A DNA stretch of 59,068 bases from an uncultured Clostridia bacterium (GCA_944380855.1 CALWIW010000009.1:1-59068), one strand, 5' to 3'; positions 1 through 8,065 are shown, numbered from the stretch's first letter. The notes: generated by a model from the sequence alone, not told the origin. Translations and numbers: made by a program.

Positions 1-12
1 CATTTTAAGACC

Positions 13-65
13 TTGGAGGACGCTGTCCTCCAAACCACCTGCCAAAGGGACAGTGGTCCCTTTGG
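13..65. repeat. Two tandem perfect hairpins (REP-like intergenic repeat)
   Basis: Two perfect inverted repeats lie back to back. The first has 9-bp arms at 13-21 and 25-33 with a 3-nt loop. The second has 10-bp arms at 42-51 and 56-65 with a 4-nt loop. They sit just beyond the stop of the anti-sigma gene at 117, so they could help end that transcript, but neither is followed by a clean run of T on the minus strand. Their GC-rich, compact, paired form resembles dispersed palindromic repeats of clostridial genomes. Only one copy is in this window. Confidence 0.55.
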
Positions 66-116
66 AATCCCAAAATTTTCCCCTAACATTTGCTATACAA
101 CCATTATTATCTGTTT

Positions 117-956
117 TTAAACACTTGAATTGTTTTTATTTTCACCCCGGTGCTGTTCTCCCTCACCGTTTCCCGTTCCTTTTCCGTTTTCTTTGCCTCT
201 GTTTTCTTCCTTTTGACCCTTGTTTTCATCTGAAGTACCAGTACATTCTTCACTTTGGGAATTGAGATTCCAATCTCCTCCCTTTTGTGTAATAAGGTCC
301 TTTATCTCGTTCATGGAAAGCTTGTTACATTCTTCAGGCGTAATACCAGGATAATATTCTATAAGCTGGAGATAGGCTTTGTATTTTCCGAAAGACATCC
401 CGTATCCCATAGCCTCCTGTCTGGTTTCATAATCTGCACCAACACAGGCAGAGCCGTATTTTTGATAACATTGTGTATTTTCTATTCCGTTAATAATTTC
501 CTCCTGATTATCGGAAATAACGGTAAACACCAGCTCATAATCATCTTCAACATAACTGCTGAACTGTTCGCTTCCCAAAAGCTTATCTATAGCGTCTTCA
601 TAATTCATATTGCTGACGTCTACAGCTTCGGTTATTTTTAAACCGTCATCATTATAGGCATTTGTTTCTATAACCACATTAAATCTGTTCAAAACAAGTT
701 CTATGGACGGGTTAATATCTATACTCACATACGAAACGGGTGAGGTGTAAACCGAATAAAAACCAAATATTCCCACAGCCAATATTAAAGCACAGCAAAA
801 CGCAGCACCATATGCAAGCCTTTTTCCAAAAAACGGATTTTTCTTTTCTCTTTTCTCCGATTCGGCTTTTATTCTTGTTCTCACGGATTCCATAGCCGCA
901 TTTTTTAATTTATCATCCGCTTTTATAGCTTCAAAAGCTCCTTGGATTTTATTCAA
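117..956 (-). CDS. RsgI-like anti-sigma factor, membrane-anchored
   Basis: A 279-residue predicted anti-sigma factor. A charged cytosolic N-terminus of about 50 residues (the expected sigma-binding part) is followed by one membrane segment and an extracellular domain that opens with SYVSIDINPSIEL, the hallmark of the region that follows the membrane segment in B. subtilis RsgI. The C-terminus is a low-complexity tail rich in Glu, Gly, Asn and Lys instead of a recognisable sugar-binding domain. The start is placed at TTG 956 because GGGAGG lies 8 nt upstream; the in-frame GTG (965) and ATG (962) fall in or against that site. It overlaps the end of the sigma gene by 8 nt, so translation is probably coupled. 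The partner is an ECF sigma factor and not a SigI, which is unusual for an RsgI-type sensor. Confidence 0.8.
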   Translation of the reverse strand: MNKIQGAFEAIKADDKLKNAAMESVRTRIKAESEKREKKNPFFGKRLAYGAAFCCALILAVGIFGFYSVYTSPVSYVSIDINPSIELVLNRFNVVIETNAYNDDGLKITEAVDVSNMNYEDAIDKLLGSEQFSSYVEDDYELVFTVISDNQEEIINGIENTQCYQKYGSACVGADYETRQEAMGYGMSFGKYKAYLQLIEYYPGITPEECNKLSMNEIKDLITQKGGDWNLNSQSEECTGTSDENKGQKEENRGKENGKGTGNGEGEQHRGENKNNSSV

Positions 957-1434
957 TTTCATCACCTCCCAAAATTTTTCTGAGTTTTTCTCTTGCTCTT
1001 GCCAATAACGTATACACCGAATTTTCCTTTTTGCCGATTATCTTCCCTATTTCCGCCGCTGTATAACCTTCAAAATAATGAAGATAAACTGCGTTTTTAT
1101 ATTTAGCAGGCAAAGAAAGCACAGCCGATAAAATCTCCCGCTTTTCTTCTTCCTGTACCTCCGGAGTATTCTCCGAAAGACAATCAATAGAAACAGTATG
1201 TTTGCGAAAGGCACTTTTTAAAAAGTCCTTACAGAGATTTATAGTAACACGGGCAAACCATGCCTTTTCATGCTCTGCACTTTCAAACTCTCCGTCATTC
1301 AAAAGATATTTTATAAAGATGTTTTGAAATATATCTTCGGTATCATATTCATTTTTTAAATGCAGAAAACAAATCCTTTTTACCATATCGGCATATTTTT
1401 CTATGGCAAGGTTTACCTCATGCTCGCTTCTCAT
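949..1434 (-). CDS. ECF-type RNA polymerase sigma factor
   Basis: A 161-residue sigma-70 family protein of extracytoplasmic-function size. Region 2 is at about residues 10-75 (DTEDIFQNIFIKY in the core-binding/-10 recognition part). Region 4 is at about 105-155, with LPAKYKNAVYLHYFEGYTA and a helix-turn-helix ending in LLARAREKLRK. There is no region 1 or 3, which is normal for this class. It should direct RNA polymerase to a small regulon and be held at the membrane by the overlapping RsgI-like protein. The gene lies 33 nt after the repeat-protein gene in the same orientation, and a candidate ECF promoter lies upstream of that gene, suggesting autoregulation. The exact ECF group cannot be assigned by eye. 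Confidence 0.9.
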   Translation of the reverse strand: MRSEHEVNLAIEKYADMVKRICFLHLKNEYDTEDIFQNIFIKYLLNDGEFESAEHEKAWFARVTINLCKDFLKSAFRKHTVSIDCLSENTPEVQEEEKREILSAVLSLPAKYKNAVYLHYFEGYTAAEIGKIIGKKENSVYTLLARAREKLRKILGGDEIE

Positions 1435-1467
1435 TTCCGTACCTTCTTGTTATTTTACTCTTTAAAA

Positions 1468-1896
1468 TTAGCTGCGGTTTCCTTTTCCGTTGCCGCCGTT
1501 TTGATTTTTGCCGTACTGAATTCCTGTTCCATCCTGGGCAGGCACTCCGTCATTGGGACATTCTCCGTTATAGATGCACTCGCCTGTTCCATTTCTCTGT
1601 CCAGCATTTTCATCCCTGCCGTACTGCATTCCTGTTCCGTCCTGAGCAGGCACTCCGTCATTGGGACACTCTCCGTTATAGATACACTCGCCTGTACCGT
1701 TTCCCTGTCCTGCGTTTTCATCTCTGCCGTACTGCATTCCTGTTCCGTCCTGGGCAGGCACTCCGTCACAGACACCTGTTGCTGCATCATAAGCATTTCC
1801 GCTGTTGCCGTTGCCTCTTCCGGCTGCTCCTACAGTTGCCACCGCTGCTGTTAAAACCACCAATGATGCGATTATAACCATAATTTTCTTTTTCAT
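1468..1896 (-). CDS. Secreted protein with 36-residue tandem repeats
   Basis: A 142-residue predicted exported protein of unknown function. A Lys-rich start and hydrophobic stretch (about residues 1-25, ending AAG) look like a Sec signal peptide. The mature part is two full 36-residue repeats and a third partial one, each with DGVPAQDGTGMQYG followed by a Gly/Asn-rich stretch and a paired-cysteine segment GECIYNGEC. The repeats are almost identical at DNA level with a 108-bp period, so they are recent duplications or kept homogeneous. AAGGAGG precedes the ATG. It is first in a probable operon with the ECF sigma and anti-sigma genes, so it is likely made with, or is a target of, that system. 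I do not recognise the family. Confidence 0.75.
   Translation of the reverse strand: MKKKIMVIIASLVVLTAAVATVGAAGRGNGNSGNAYDAATGVCDGVPAQDGTGMQYGRDENAGQGNGTGECIYNGECPNDGVPAQDGTGMQYGRDENAGQRNGTGECIYNGECPNDGVPAQDGTGIQYGKNQNGGNGKGNRS
1541..1780 (-). repeat. 108-bp in-frame tandem repeat
   Basis: Near-identical units begin at about 1541, 1649 and 1757, a spacing of exactly 108 bp (36 codons). They encode the repeats of the secreted protein. The few differences between units are single-base changes, so copy number may vary between strains by slippage or recombination. Confidence 0.85.
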
Positions 1897-1946
1897 AACA
1901 ATAACCTCCTTGTATTTTAAGGACTTTGTAACGTCCTTTCATATAC

Positions 1947-1975
1947 AATACGATTTAAAAACATCAATCCTTTCA
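1947..1975 (-). promoter_or_regulatory. Candidate ECF sigma promoter for the repeat-sigma-anti-sigma operon
   Basis: On the minus strand TGAAAG (1970-1975) and CGTATT (1947-1952) are separated by 17 nt. This resembles the TGAAAC/CGTA class of ECF promoters and not a SigmaA promoter. It lies about 50 nt upstream of the repeat-protein start, and a small hairpin (AAGGAC/GTCCTT, 1919-1938) lies in the leader. Autoregulation by the ECF factor of the same operon is an inference. Confidence 0.4.
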
Positions 1976-2041
1976 TGTTGTATAAAAAATTTTAAATTAT
2001 TTTCCTTGACTCTTTGAAAAAAATTCTCCAACTAAACGCTA

Positions 2042-2073
2042 TTGTCAATCTAAATCAACAAAAAAGTTTACAA
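2042..2073 (+). promoter_or_regulatory. BirA-type biotin operator
   Basis: TTGTCAATC (2042-2050), a 14-nt spacer and AGTTTACAA (2065-2073) form an imperfect inverted repeat with the architecture of BirA operators (TTGTAAACC and its complement about 14-16 nt apart). The right half overlaps the -35 box of the bioY promoter, so biotin-bound BirA would block RNA polymerase. The left half matches less well than the right. Confidence 0.65.
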
Positions 2074-2095
2074 TACACGAATAATCTGATATACT
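2067..2095 (+). promoter_or_regulatory. SigmaA promoter of the biotin operon
   Basis: TTTACA (2067-2072), a 17-nt spacer and TATACT (2090-2095) make a good vegetative promoter. It would start transcription near 2102, about 24 nt before the bioY start codon. Confidence 0.75.
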
Positions 2096-2125
2096 CATTA
2101 TATAATTTAAATTATGAGGTGGCTT

Positions 2126-2686
2126 ATGTCAAGAAATAACATTAAAATAGCAGATATTGTAATCTGCGGATTGTTTGTAGCACTGATAGCAATCGGTGCA
2201 TTCATTAAAGTTCCAGTACCATACATTCCTTTCACTCTGCAAACGCTTTTCACTACTCTTGCAGGGCTTTTTTTAGGAGGTAAAAAAGGATTTATTTGTG
2301 TTTTGGTATACATGATTTTAGGATTGATAGGCTTGCCTATATTTGCTTCAGGAGGGGGACCCGGATATATTTTTCAGCCAAGCTTCGGATACATAATCGG
2401 CTTTGCTTTCGGCTCATTGCTTACCGGTATAATCGCTCATCAAAAAAACAATCCCTCATACGTGAAACTTCTGATTGCTTGTTTATCCGGTCTTGCCATT
2501 GTTTATCTTTTCGGTATGACCTACTATTACTTAATAAGTAATTTTTATTTAGGTAACGGAATCGGATTATGGCCATTGTTTTTGTACTGCTTTCTATTGG
2601 TAGTACCGGGTGATATTGTTATGTGTTTTTTCGCCGCAATTCTCGGAAAACGTCTGATTCCTGTTTTTAGCAAAAGGAAGGTCTGA
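2126..2686 (+). CDS. bioY: Biotin transporter BioY
   Basis: A 186-residue BioY family protein, the substrate-binding membrane subunit of biotin ECF-type transporters. It has about six hydrophobic segments and typical family stretches: VPVPYIPFTLQT, the Gly-rich LAGLFLGGKKG, and PGYIFQPSFGYIIGF, part of the biotin-binding region. ATG 2126 is preferred over ATG 2114 because GAGGTG (2116-2121) then lies at normal distance; the upstream ATG would overlap it. It is first in the bioYBDA operon, six nt from bioB, under the BirA-type operator. It can work alone or with the general EcfAAT module, which is not in this window. Confidence 0.92.
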   Translation: MSRNNIKIADIVICGLFVALIAIGAFIKVPVPYIPFTLQTLFTTLAGLFLGGKKGFICVLVYMILGLIGLPIFASGGGPGYIFQPSFGYIIGFAFGSLLTGIIAHQKNNPSYVKLLIACLSGLAIVYLFGMTYYYLISNFYLGNGIGLWPLFLYCFLLVVPGDIVMCFFAAILGKRLIPVFSKRKV

Positions 2687-2691
2687 TAATA

Positions 2692-3663
2692 ATGATTAAT
2701 CCAAATGAGTATTTGAACAAAATTATTCACGGAGGTGAAATAACAAAACAAGAAGCACTTATGCTTTATGACACACCGTTAGATGAGCTTTGTAATTGTG
2801 CCGATAAAATCAGAAAACATTTTTGTTCAGATAAGTTTGATATATGCACTATTATAAATGCAAAAAGCGGAAAATGTTCAGAAAACTGTAAATACTGTGC
2901 CCAATCTTCTTTTTATAACACCTGTGTTGAGGAATATCCTCTGATTTCTCCTAAAGAAGCGGCAAAACAGGCAAAAAATAACTATAACAGAGGTGTTCTC
3001 AGATTTTCTATCGTCACATCAGGAAAAAAGCTAAGCGACAGCGAAATAAAAAAGGTTTGTGAGATAGTAACAGAAATAAAAAAAGAATGTAATATACAGA
3101 TTTGTGTTTCCGGCGGACTTTTAGACGAAGAACAATTCATTAAGCTTAGAGATGCAGGAGTATCACGAATACATAACAATCTGGAAACTTCAGAAAAAAA
3201 TTTTCCTAATATCTGCACAACTCATACTTTTAATGATAAGATAAATGCCATAAAAGCTGCCCGGAAAGCAGGACTTGCCATATGCAGCGGCGGAATTATG
3301 GGAACAGGTGAAAGTGTCGAAGACAGAATAGACATGGCTTTTACATTAAAAGAGCTTAACATAAATTCTGTGCCGCTGAATATGCTTAACCCAATAAAAG
3401 GTACCCCCTATGAAAATCTGCCGACTCTTACGGAACAGGATATGCGGAGAATTGCTGCCGTGTATCGCTTTATACTGCCTGCCGCTTCCATAAGACTTGC
3501 AGGAGGAAGAGGACTTATGGAAAATAAAGGTTACGACTGTTTTAAATCCGGTGCCAATGCTGCCATAACCGGCGATATGCTCACGACTGCGGGAATAACC
3601 ATAGAGAATGATATTGCACAAATTAAAAAAATGGGATATAAAAGGGAGCTTTGCAATGACTAA
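2692..3663 (+). CDS. bioB: Biotin synthase BioB
   Basis: A 323-residue radical-SAM enzyme that inserts sulfur into dethiobiotin, the last step of biotin synthesis. The cluster-binding cysteines are C62, C66 and C69 in GKCSENCKYCAQSS. Further conserved stretches are HNLETS, the GIMGTGES region and the C-terminal SIRLAGGRG with its [2Fe-2S] arginine. Length is normal for the family. AAGGAAGG precedes the ATG. The last 8 nt overlap the bioD start, suggesting translational coupling. Confidence 0.96.
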   Translation: MINPNEYLNKIIHGGEITKQEALMLYDTPLDELCNCADKIRKHFCSDKFDICTIINAKSGKCSENCKYCAQSSFYNTCVEEYPLISPKEAAKQAKNNYNRGVLRFSIVTSGKKLSDSEIKKVCEIVTEIKKECNIQICVSGGLLDEEQFIKLRDAGVSRIHNNLETSEKNFPNICTTHTFNDKINAIKAARKAGLAICSGGIMGTGESVEDRIDMAFTLKELNINSVPLNMLNPIKGTPYENLPTLTEQDMRRIAAVYRFILPAASIRLAGGRGLMENKGYDCFKSGANAAITGDMLTTAGITIENDIAQIKKMGYKRELCND

Positions 3664-4339
3664 AGGAATATTTATAACGGGAACCGGAACAGATGTAGGT
3701 AAAACTTATGTTACGGCACTTACAGCTAAAAGCCTTGTAGAATCGGGAATAAATGCAGGATACTACAAAGCTGCTATCAGCGGAGCAGAAACCGTCGAAG
3801 AAAGCGATGCAGGTTATGTAAAAAAAGTATCCGAAATCAAGCAGGATACTAATACTATTCTGTCTTATCTTTACAAAAATCCCCTTTCACCACACTTATC
3901 TGCCAAAATTGAAGGAAACCCTGTTGAAATTGAAAAGTTAAAAAAAGATTTTGAAAATGTTTTGACCTCTCACGAATTTGTACTTGTGGAAGGAAGCGGA
4001 GGAATAGTCTGTCCAATCCGATATGACGAAAACAGTATTATTATGCTGGAAGATATTATAAAAGCCTTTGAGCTTGACACAATAGTGGTAGCAGACGCAG
4101 GATTGGGAACAATCAACGCAGCGGTTCTGACAGTTTCATATCTTAACAATAAAAATATAAATGTCAGAGGTATTATTCTGAACAACTACGACAATAACAG
4201 CTTAATGCACAGGGACAACCTTTTCATGATTGAAAAACTTACCGGAATAAAGGTAATAGCCATTGTTCCAAAAAATGCAAAAAATATTACATTTTTATGC
4301 GACCCGGTGAAAACACTTTTAAGAGGTGAAATAAAATGA
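3656..4339 (+). CDS. bioD: Dethiobiotin synthetase BioD
   Basis: A 227-residue ATP-dependent enzyme that closes the ureido ring of 7,8-diaminopelargonate to give dethiobiotin. The P-loop GTGTDVGKT is at residues 9-17, and EGSGGIVCPI in the middle is the family motif near the substrate and metal. The start at 3656 gives the canonical MTKGIFITGTGTDVG N-terminus; an in-frame upstream ATG at 3608 lies inside bioB and has no need to be used. It overlaps bioB by 8 nt and bioA by 4 nt (ATGA), so the three enzymes are tightly coupled. Confidence 0.95.
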   Translation: MTKGIFITGTGTDVGKTYVTALTAKSLVESGINAGYYKAAISGAETVEESDAGYVKKVSEIKQDTNTILSYLYKNPLSPHLSAKIEGNPVEIEKLKKDFENVLTSHEFVLVEGSGGIVCPIRYDENSIIMLEDIIKAFELDTIVVADAGLGTINAAVLTVSYLNNKNINVRGIILNNYDNNSLMHRDNLFMIEKLTGIKVIAIVPKNAKNITFLCDPVKTLLRGEIK

Positions 4340-5676
4340 CCTTTGAAGAAAGAGACTTAAAATATATTTGGCATCCTTGTTCTCAAATGAAAGATTATGA
4401 AGAACTTCCTCCTATTGTTATTGATCATGGAAAAGGGGTTCATCTATATGACATCTATGGTAAAGAATATATTGACATAGTAAGCTCTTGGTGGTGTAAT
4501 CTTTTGGGACACTGCAATCAAAAAATCAATCAATCCATAAAAAAACAGCTGGACTCCTTGGAGCACGTTATCTTTGCTAACTTTTCACATAAACCTGCAA
4601 TTGAGCTTTGCGAAAAACTTATCAAAGTAATTCCAAAAGACTTGTGCAAATTCAATTTTTCCGACAACGGTTCAGCCGCGATTGAGTGTGCATTAAAAAT
4701 GGCATTTCAATATCAATACCAAACAGGAAAAACTGAAAAAACGAAATTCATGTGCCTGACAGATGGATATCACGGAGAAACAATAGGAGCTTTATCTATC
4801 GGAAGCATGGACTTGTACGCCAAAATTTATCGTCCCATGCTAATGGATACCGTCCGTATCGAATCACCGGATTGCTACCGCTGTCCTTTCAGCAAAGACA
4901 GAGATACCTGCTCAGGAGAATGTATTTGCTATGCAGAAAAAGCCTTTGAAGAACACGCCTCAGAATGCTGCGGAATAGTTATCGAACCTCTTCTGCAAGG
5001 AAGTGCCGGAATGAGAATTTATCCGCCCATATATCTTAAAAAGCTTAGAGATCTTTGCAATCAGTATGATGTACTGCTTATCACTGACGAAATAGCAACC
5101 GGATTCGGCAGAACCGGTAAAATGTTTGCCTGCGACCATGCAGGAATTTCACCTGACATAATGTGTATTTCTAAAGGCCTGACCGGAGGCTATATGCCCA
5201 TGGCAATTACAATAACCACTCAGAAAATTTATGACGCATTTTATGATGACTACAACAAGGGAAAAGCTTTTATGCACAGTCATACATACAGCGGAAATCC
5301 TTTGGGATGTTCGGCTGCTATAGCTGTGCAGAATATTTTAGAAGAAGACAATATACTGGAAAAAGCTGTTGAAACCGGAAAATATCTTCACAAAAAGCTT
5401 TGCATGAATTTACTTCACCGTCCGTATGTAGGAGAGATAAGACATATAGGGTTGATAAATGCAATTGAACTTGTAAAAAACAAAGAAACCAAAGAAAGTT
5501 TTGAAAGCGAAAAAAGAGTAGGATATGAGATTTATAAAATTGCTCTGAAAAACGGTCTTCTTTTACGCCCCTTAGGAAATGTGCTTTACTTTAATCCGCC
5601 TTTAACAATTACCAAAGATGAAATAGATTGTGCCATTGAGAGATGTATCAAGTCTATAGACACATACTTCAGCTGA
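4336..5676 (+). CDS. bioA: Adenosylmethionine-8-amino-7-oxononanoate aminotransferase BioA
   Basis: A 446-residue PLP-dependent class III aminotransferase that converts KAPA to DAPA with S-adenosylmethionine as amino donor. TDEIATGFGRTG (D251) and SKGLTGG (PLP lysine K280) are visible, with SSWWCNLLGH near the N-terminus typical of BioA. A cysteine-rich stretch at about residues 180-197 (CYRC then several Cys) is found in some BioA proteins. It ends the operon and runs 8 nt into the end of the convergent LysR gene. No KAPA synthase gene (bioF) or pimeloyl-forming gene is in this cluster. Confidence 0.95.
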   Translation: MTFEERDLKYIWHPCSQMKDYEELPPIVIDHGKGVHLYDIYGKEYIDIVSSWWCNLLGHCNQKINQSIKKQLDSLEHVIFANFSHKPAIELCEKLIKVIPKDLCKFNFSDNGSAAIECALKMAFQYQYQTGKTEKTKFMCLTDGYHGETIGALSIGSMDLYAKIYRPMLMDTVRIESPDCYRCPFSKDRDTCSGECICYAEKAFEEHASECCGIVIEPLLQGSAGMRIYPPIYLKKLRDLCNQYDVLLITDEIATGFGRTGKMFACDHAGISPDIMCISKGLTGGYMPMAITITTQKIYDAFYDDYNKGKAFMHSHTYSGNPLGCSAAIAVQNILEEDNILEKAVETGKYLHKKLCMNLLHRPYVGEIRHIGLINAIELVKNKETKESFESEKRVGYEIYKIALKNGLLLRPLGNVLYFNPPLTITKDEIDCAIERCIKSIDTYFS

Positions 5677-6544
5677 GATTATCAATTAAATTAATAAAAT
5701 TCTGAGCGGTTGCAGAAAGAGTTTTGTTTTTCATATAAACCATAAGACATTTTGTACTGCATTCATCATCACTTATAATACTTGCGTCAAGACTGGGAAA
5801 ATTTTTCATACTGTTTTTATAAGCGGAATAAGGCACAAGAGCAATTCCTATATTAAGCTGTGCCAATGAAAGAGCAGTCGAAACCTCAGTACATTTTGCG
5901 GCATAATTAATCCTGTAGCTTTTATGCTCTGCGATAGCGTCCAAAAGCTCGCTGTATCTGTAAATTGAGATCAAAGGCATATTTTGAAGCTGTCCGATGC
6001 TGCAAGTTACACCGAATTCATATTCGTCCTTATTATAAATTGCCGCCATTTGGTCGGCAACAATAAATTTTGTAACAAATTCACCGTGATTTCCAAAAGG
6101 GGTTCTTATAAAACCTACCTCGGAAACTCCGTCTTTGACTTTCTCTATCACCTCCGGCGTATTACATTCGTTCATGCGAAGCTTTACACGGGGGTATTTT
6201 TTTGTATTTTCTTTAAGAAATTCCATTAGAAAGCCGGTTGCAACAGAAGGAGTCGATGCAATTCTGAGAGTTCCTGTTGTTCCGTCCTGCAAATCCGCAA
6301 CAGCTGTTTCCGCCTGTTCCAGTGTTTCGACAATTCTTTTTGCGTATTTTAAAAAGGTTTTTCCGCTTTCAGTAAGCTCATAGCTGTGATAATCCCTTTT
6401 TATTAGCTCAGCACCTACCTCTTTTTCTATGGACTTTAGCTGATTGCTCAAAGCAGACTGAGCAATAAAAAGTCTTCTTGAAGCGTGGGAAATACTGTCA
6501 CTGTCAGCCATTATCATAAAATTTTTTATATGTTCAGTATTCAT
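5669..6544 (-). CDS. LysR family transcriptional regulator
   Basis: A 291-residue regulator with a winged helix-turn-helix in the first 60 residues (SHASRRLFIAQSALSNQLKSIEKEVG) and a periplasmic-binding-like effector domain from about residue 90. It overlaps the end of bioA tail to tail and is divergent from the MATE exporter, with about 120 nt between the two starts. LysR proteins usually act on the divergent gene, so the MATE gene is the likeliest target; a role in biotin control is less likely given the BirA site. The effector is unknown. Confidence 0.88.
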   Translation of the reverse strand: MNTEHIKNFMIMADSDSISHASRRLFIAQSALSNQLKSIEKEVGAELIKRDYHSYELTESGKTFLKYAKRIVETLEQAETAVADLQDGTTGTLRIASTPSVATGFLMEFLKENTKKYPRVKLRMNECNTPEVIEKVKDGVSEVGFIRTPFGNHGEFVTKFIVADQMAAIYNKDEYEFGVTCSIGQLQNMPLISIYRYSELLDAIAEHKSYRINYAAKCTEVSTALSLAQLNIGIALVPYSAYKNSMKNFPSLDASIISDDECSTKCLMVYMKNKTLSATAQNFINLIDNLS

Positions 6545-6663
6545 TATTAAAACTCCTTTTGTTATCGCTTTATATTATAACAAATTTCAAAAAAACATAT
6601 ATAACAGATAACTGTAATTGTAGTATAATAGACTGCGGATTAAAAGTCAATGGAGGTTTGGAA

Positions 6664-8019
6664 ATGGTCAAGGATTTGACAAAAGGAAGCACAGGAAAAA
6701 TATTGTGGCTTTTCGCTTTGCCTTTGCTGGGAAGCGTTATTTTCCAGCAGATGTATAATATGGCTGATACTGTTATTGCAGGACAGTTTATAAGCGAAGA
6801 CGCTTTGTCAGCCGTAGGGTCATCTTACCCTATAACAATGATTTTTATGGCTGTTGCATTGGGCTGTAACTTAGGCTGTTCAGTTGTTATCTCAAGGCAT
6901 TTCGGTGCAAAGCATTACAAGGAAGTAAGAGAATGCGTCACCACAATTTTAACAGCAGTTGCCGCTTTAGGAGTTTTTCTGACTATTGTGGGAATTATAA
7001 TAAGCGTCCCGATTATGAACGTTTTGCAGACTCCGAAAAATATTTTCGTCGACGCTCTTGCCTATCTTTACATTTACATCGGAGGATTTATTTTTGTTCT
7101 CCTTTATAATGTATGCACAGGTATATTCTCGGCACTGGGAGATTCAAAAACACCCCTTTATTTTCTCATAGCTTCAAGCTTGGGAAACATAGCCCTTGAC
7201 CTTATTTTTGTAATCTGCTTAAACATGGGCGTTGCAGGTCTTGCATGGGCAACATTTATAGCACAGGGAATTGCCGCTGTACTTTGTATACTAAGACTGT
7301 TCCACGCTATAAAAAAACTGACATTCGAGGGAAAAGCAAAATTTTTCTCAAAAGCTTTACTCATTCAAATGTGCGTTGTGGCAATTCCAAGCGTATTACA
7401 GCAAAGCTTTGTTTCTGTCGGTAACCTTTTTATACAGGGACTTGTTAACAGCTATGGTTCTCAGGTTATCGCAGGCTATACATCTGCGATAAAGCTCAAC
7501 ACCTTTGTTGTAACGACACTTACCACCGTTGCCGGTGCTCTTTCAAGCTTTACCGCCCAAAACATGGGAGCCGGAGAAATAGAGCGAATTAAAAAGGGAA
7601 TGAAATCCGGAATAGTTATGGTTTTCACCATCGGGGTTCCCTTTTCCCTGCTGTATGTACTTTTCCAACAGCCTGCACTGAAGATATTTGCCCAGGATTT
7701 AAGCAAGATGGCAGCAGATACAGGCGGTAACTTTCTAACCATTGTAGCACCTTTCTATGTTGTGGTAGGATTAAAGCTAATGTACGACGCAGTGCTGAGA
7801 GGCACTGAAAGCATGATTCCCTTTATGGCAGCAACTTTCACCGACCTTCTTATAAGAGTAATTCTCTGTTATATTTTTAATGCTGTCATAGGCGTCGAGG
7901 GTCTATGGCTTTCATGGCCTGTGGGCTGGATAATATCAACCGCAATGAGTGCGTTTTTCTACTATTCGGGAATATGGTACAAACACAAAAGCTCTCATTT
8001 ACATAAAGTAAAAGGCTAA
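6664..8019 (+). CDS. MATE family multidrug/cation exporter
   Basis: A 451-residue integral membrane protein with about 12 hydrophobic segments in two similar halves. The N-terminal FALPLLGSVIFQQMYNMADT is the typical MATE first helix, where the fold opens; the second half begins near AIPSVLQQSFVSVGNLFIQG. It should export cationic compounds using an H+ or Na+ gradient. The start at 6664 is preceded by TGGAGG; a longer frame from 6559 adds 35 residues with no ribosome site. A strong hairpin follows at 8024-8060. Substrate is unknown. Confidence 0.9.
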   Translation: MVKDLTKGSTGKILWLFALPLLGSVIFQQMYNMADTVIAGQFISEDALSAVGSSYPITMIFMAVALGCNLGCSVVISRHFGAKHYKEVRECVTTILTAVAALGVFLTIVGIIISVPIMNVLQTPKNIFVDALAYLYIYIGGFIFVLLYNVCTGIFSALGDSKTPLYFLIASSLGNIALDLIFVICLNMGVAGLAWATFIAQGIAAVLCILRLFHAIKKLTFEGKAKFFSKALLIQMCVVAIPSVLQQSFVSVGNLFIQGLVNSYGSQVIAGYTSAIKLNTFVVTTLTTVAGALSSFTAQNMGAGEIERIKKGMKSGIVMVFTIGVPFSLLYVLFQQPALKIFAQDLSKMAADTGGNFLTIVAPFYVVVGLKLMYDAVLRGTESMIPFMAATFTDLLIRVILCYIFNAVIGVEGLWLSWPVGWIISTAMSAFFYYSGIWYKHKSSHLHKVKG

Positions 8020-8023
8020 AGCT

Positions 8024-8060
8024 AAAGCTTTGCAGTTTATTTCGGTAACTGCAAAGCTTT
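8024..8060. terminator. Bidirectional terminator
   Basis: Perfect 14-bp arms (8024-8037 and 8047-8060) around a 9-nt loop, followed on the plus strand by TTATTTT. It lies between the convergent MATE and shikimate-kinase-like genes and is better as a terminator for the plus strand. Confidence 0.85.
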
Positions 8061-8065
8061 TTATT

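Noticed and set aside
1360-1854. 164-codon plus-strand frame and a 113-codon minus-strand frame over the repeat gene
   Set aside because: They are reading-frame shadows kept open by the 108-bp repeat, lack ribosome sites and overlap the well-supported secreted protein gene.
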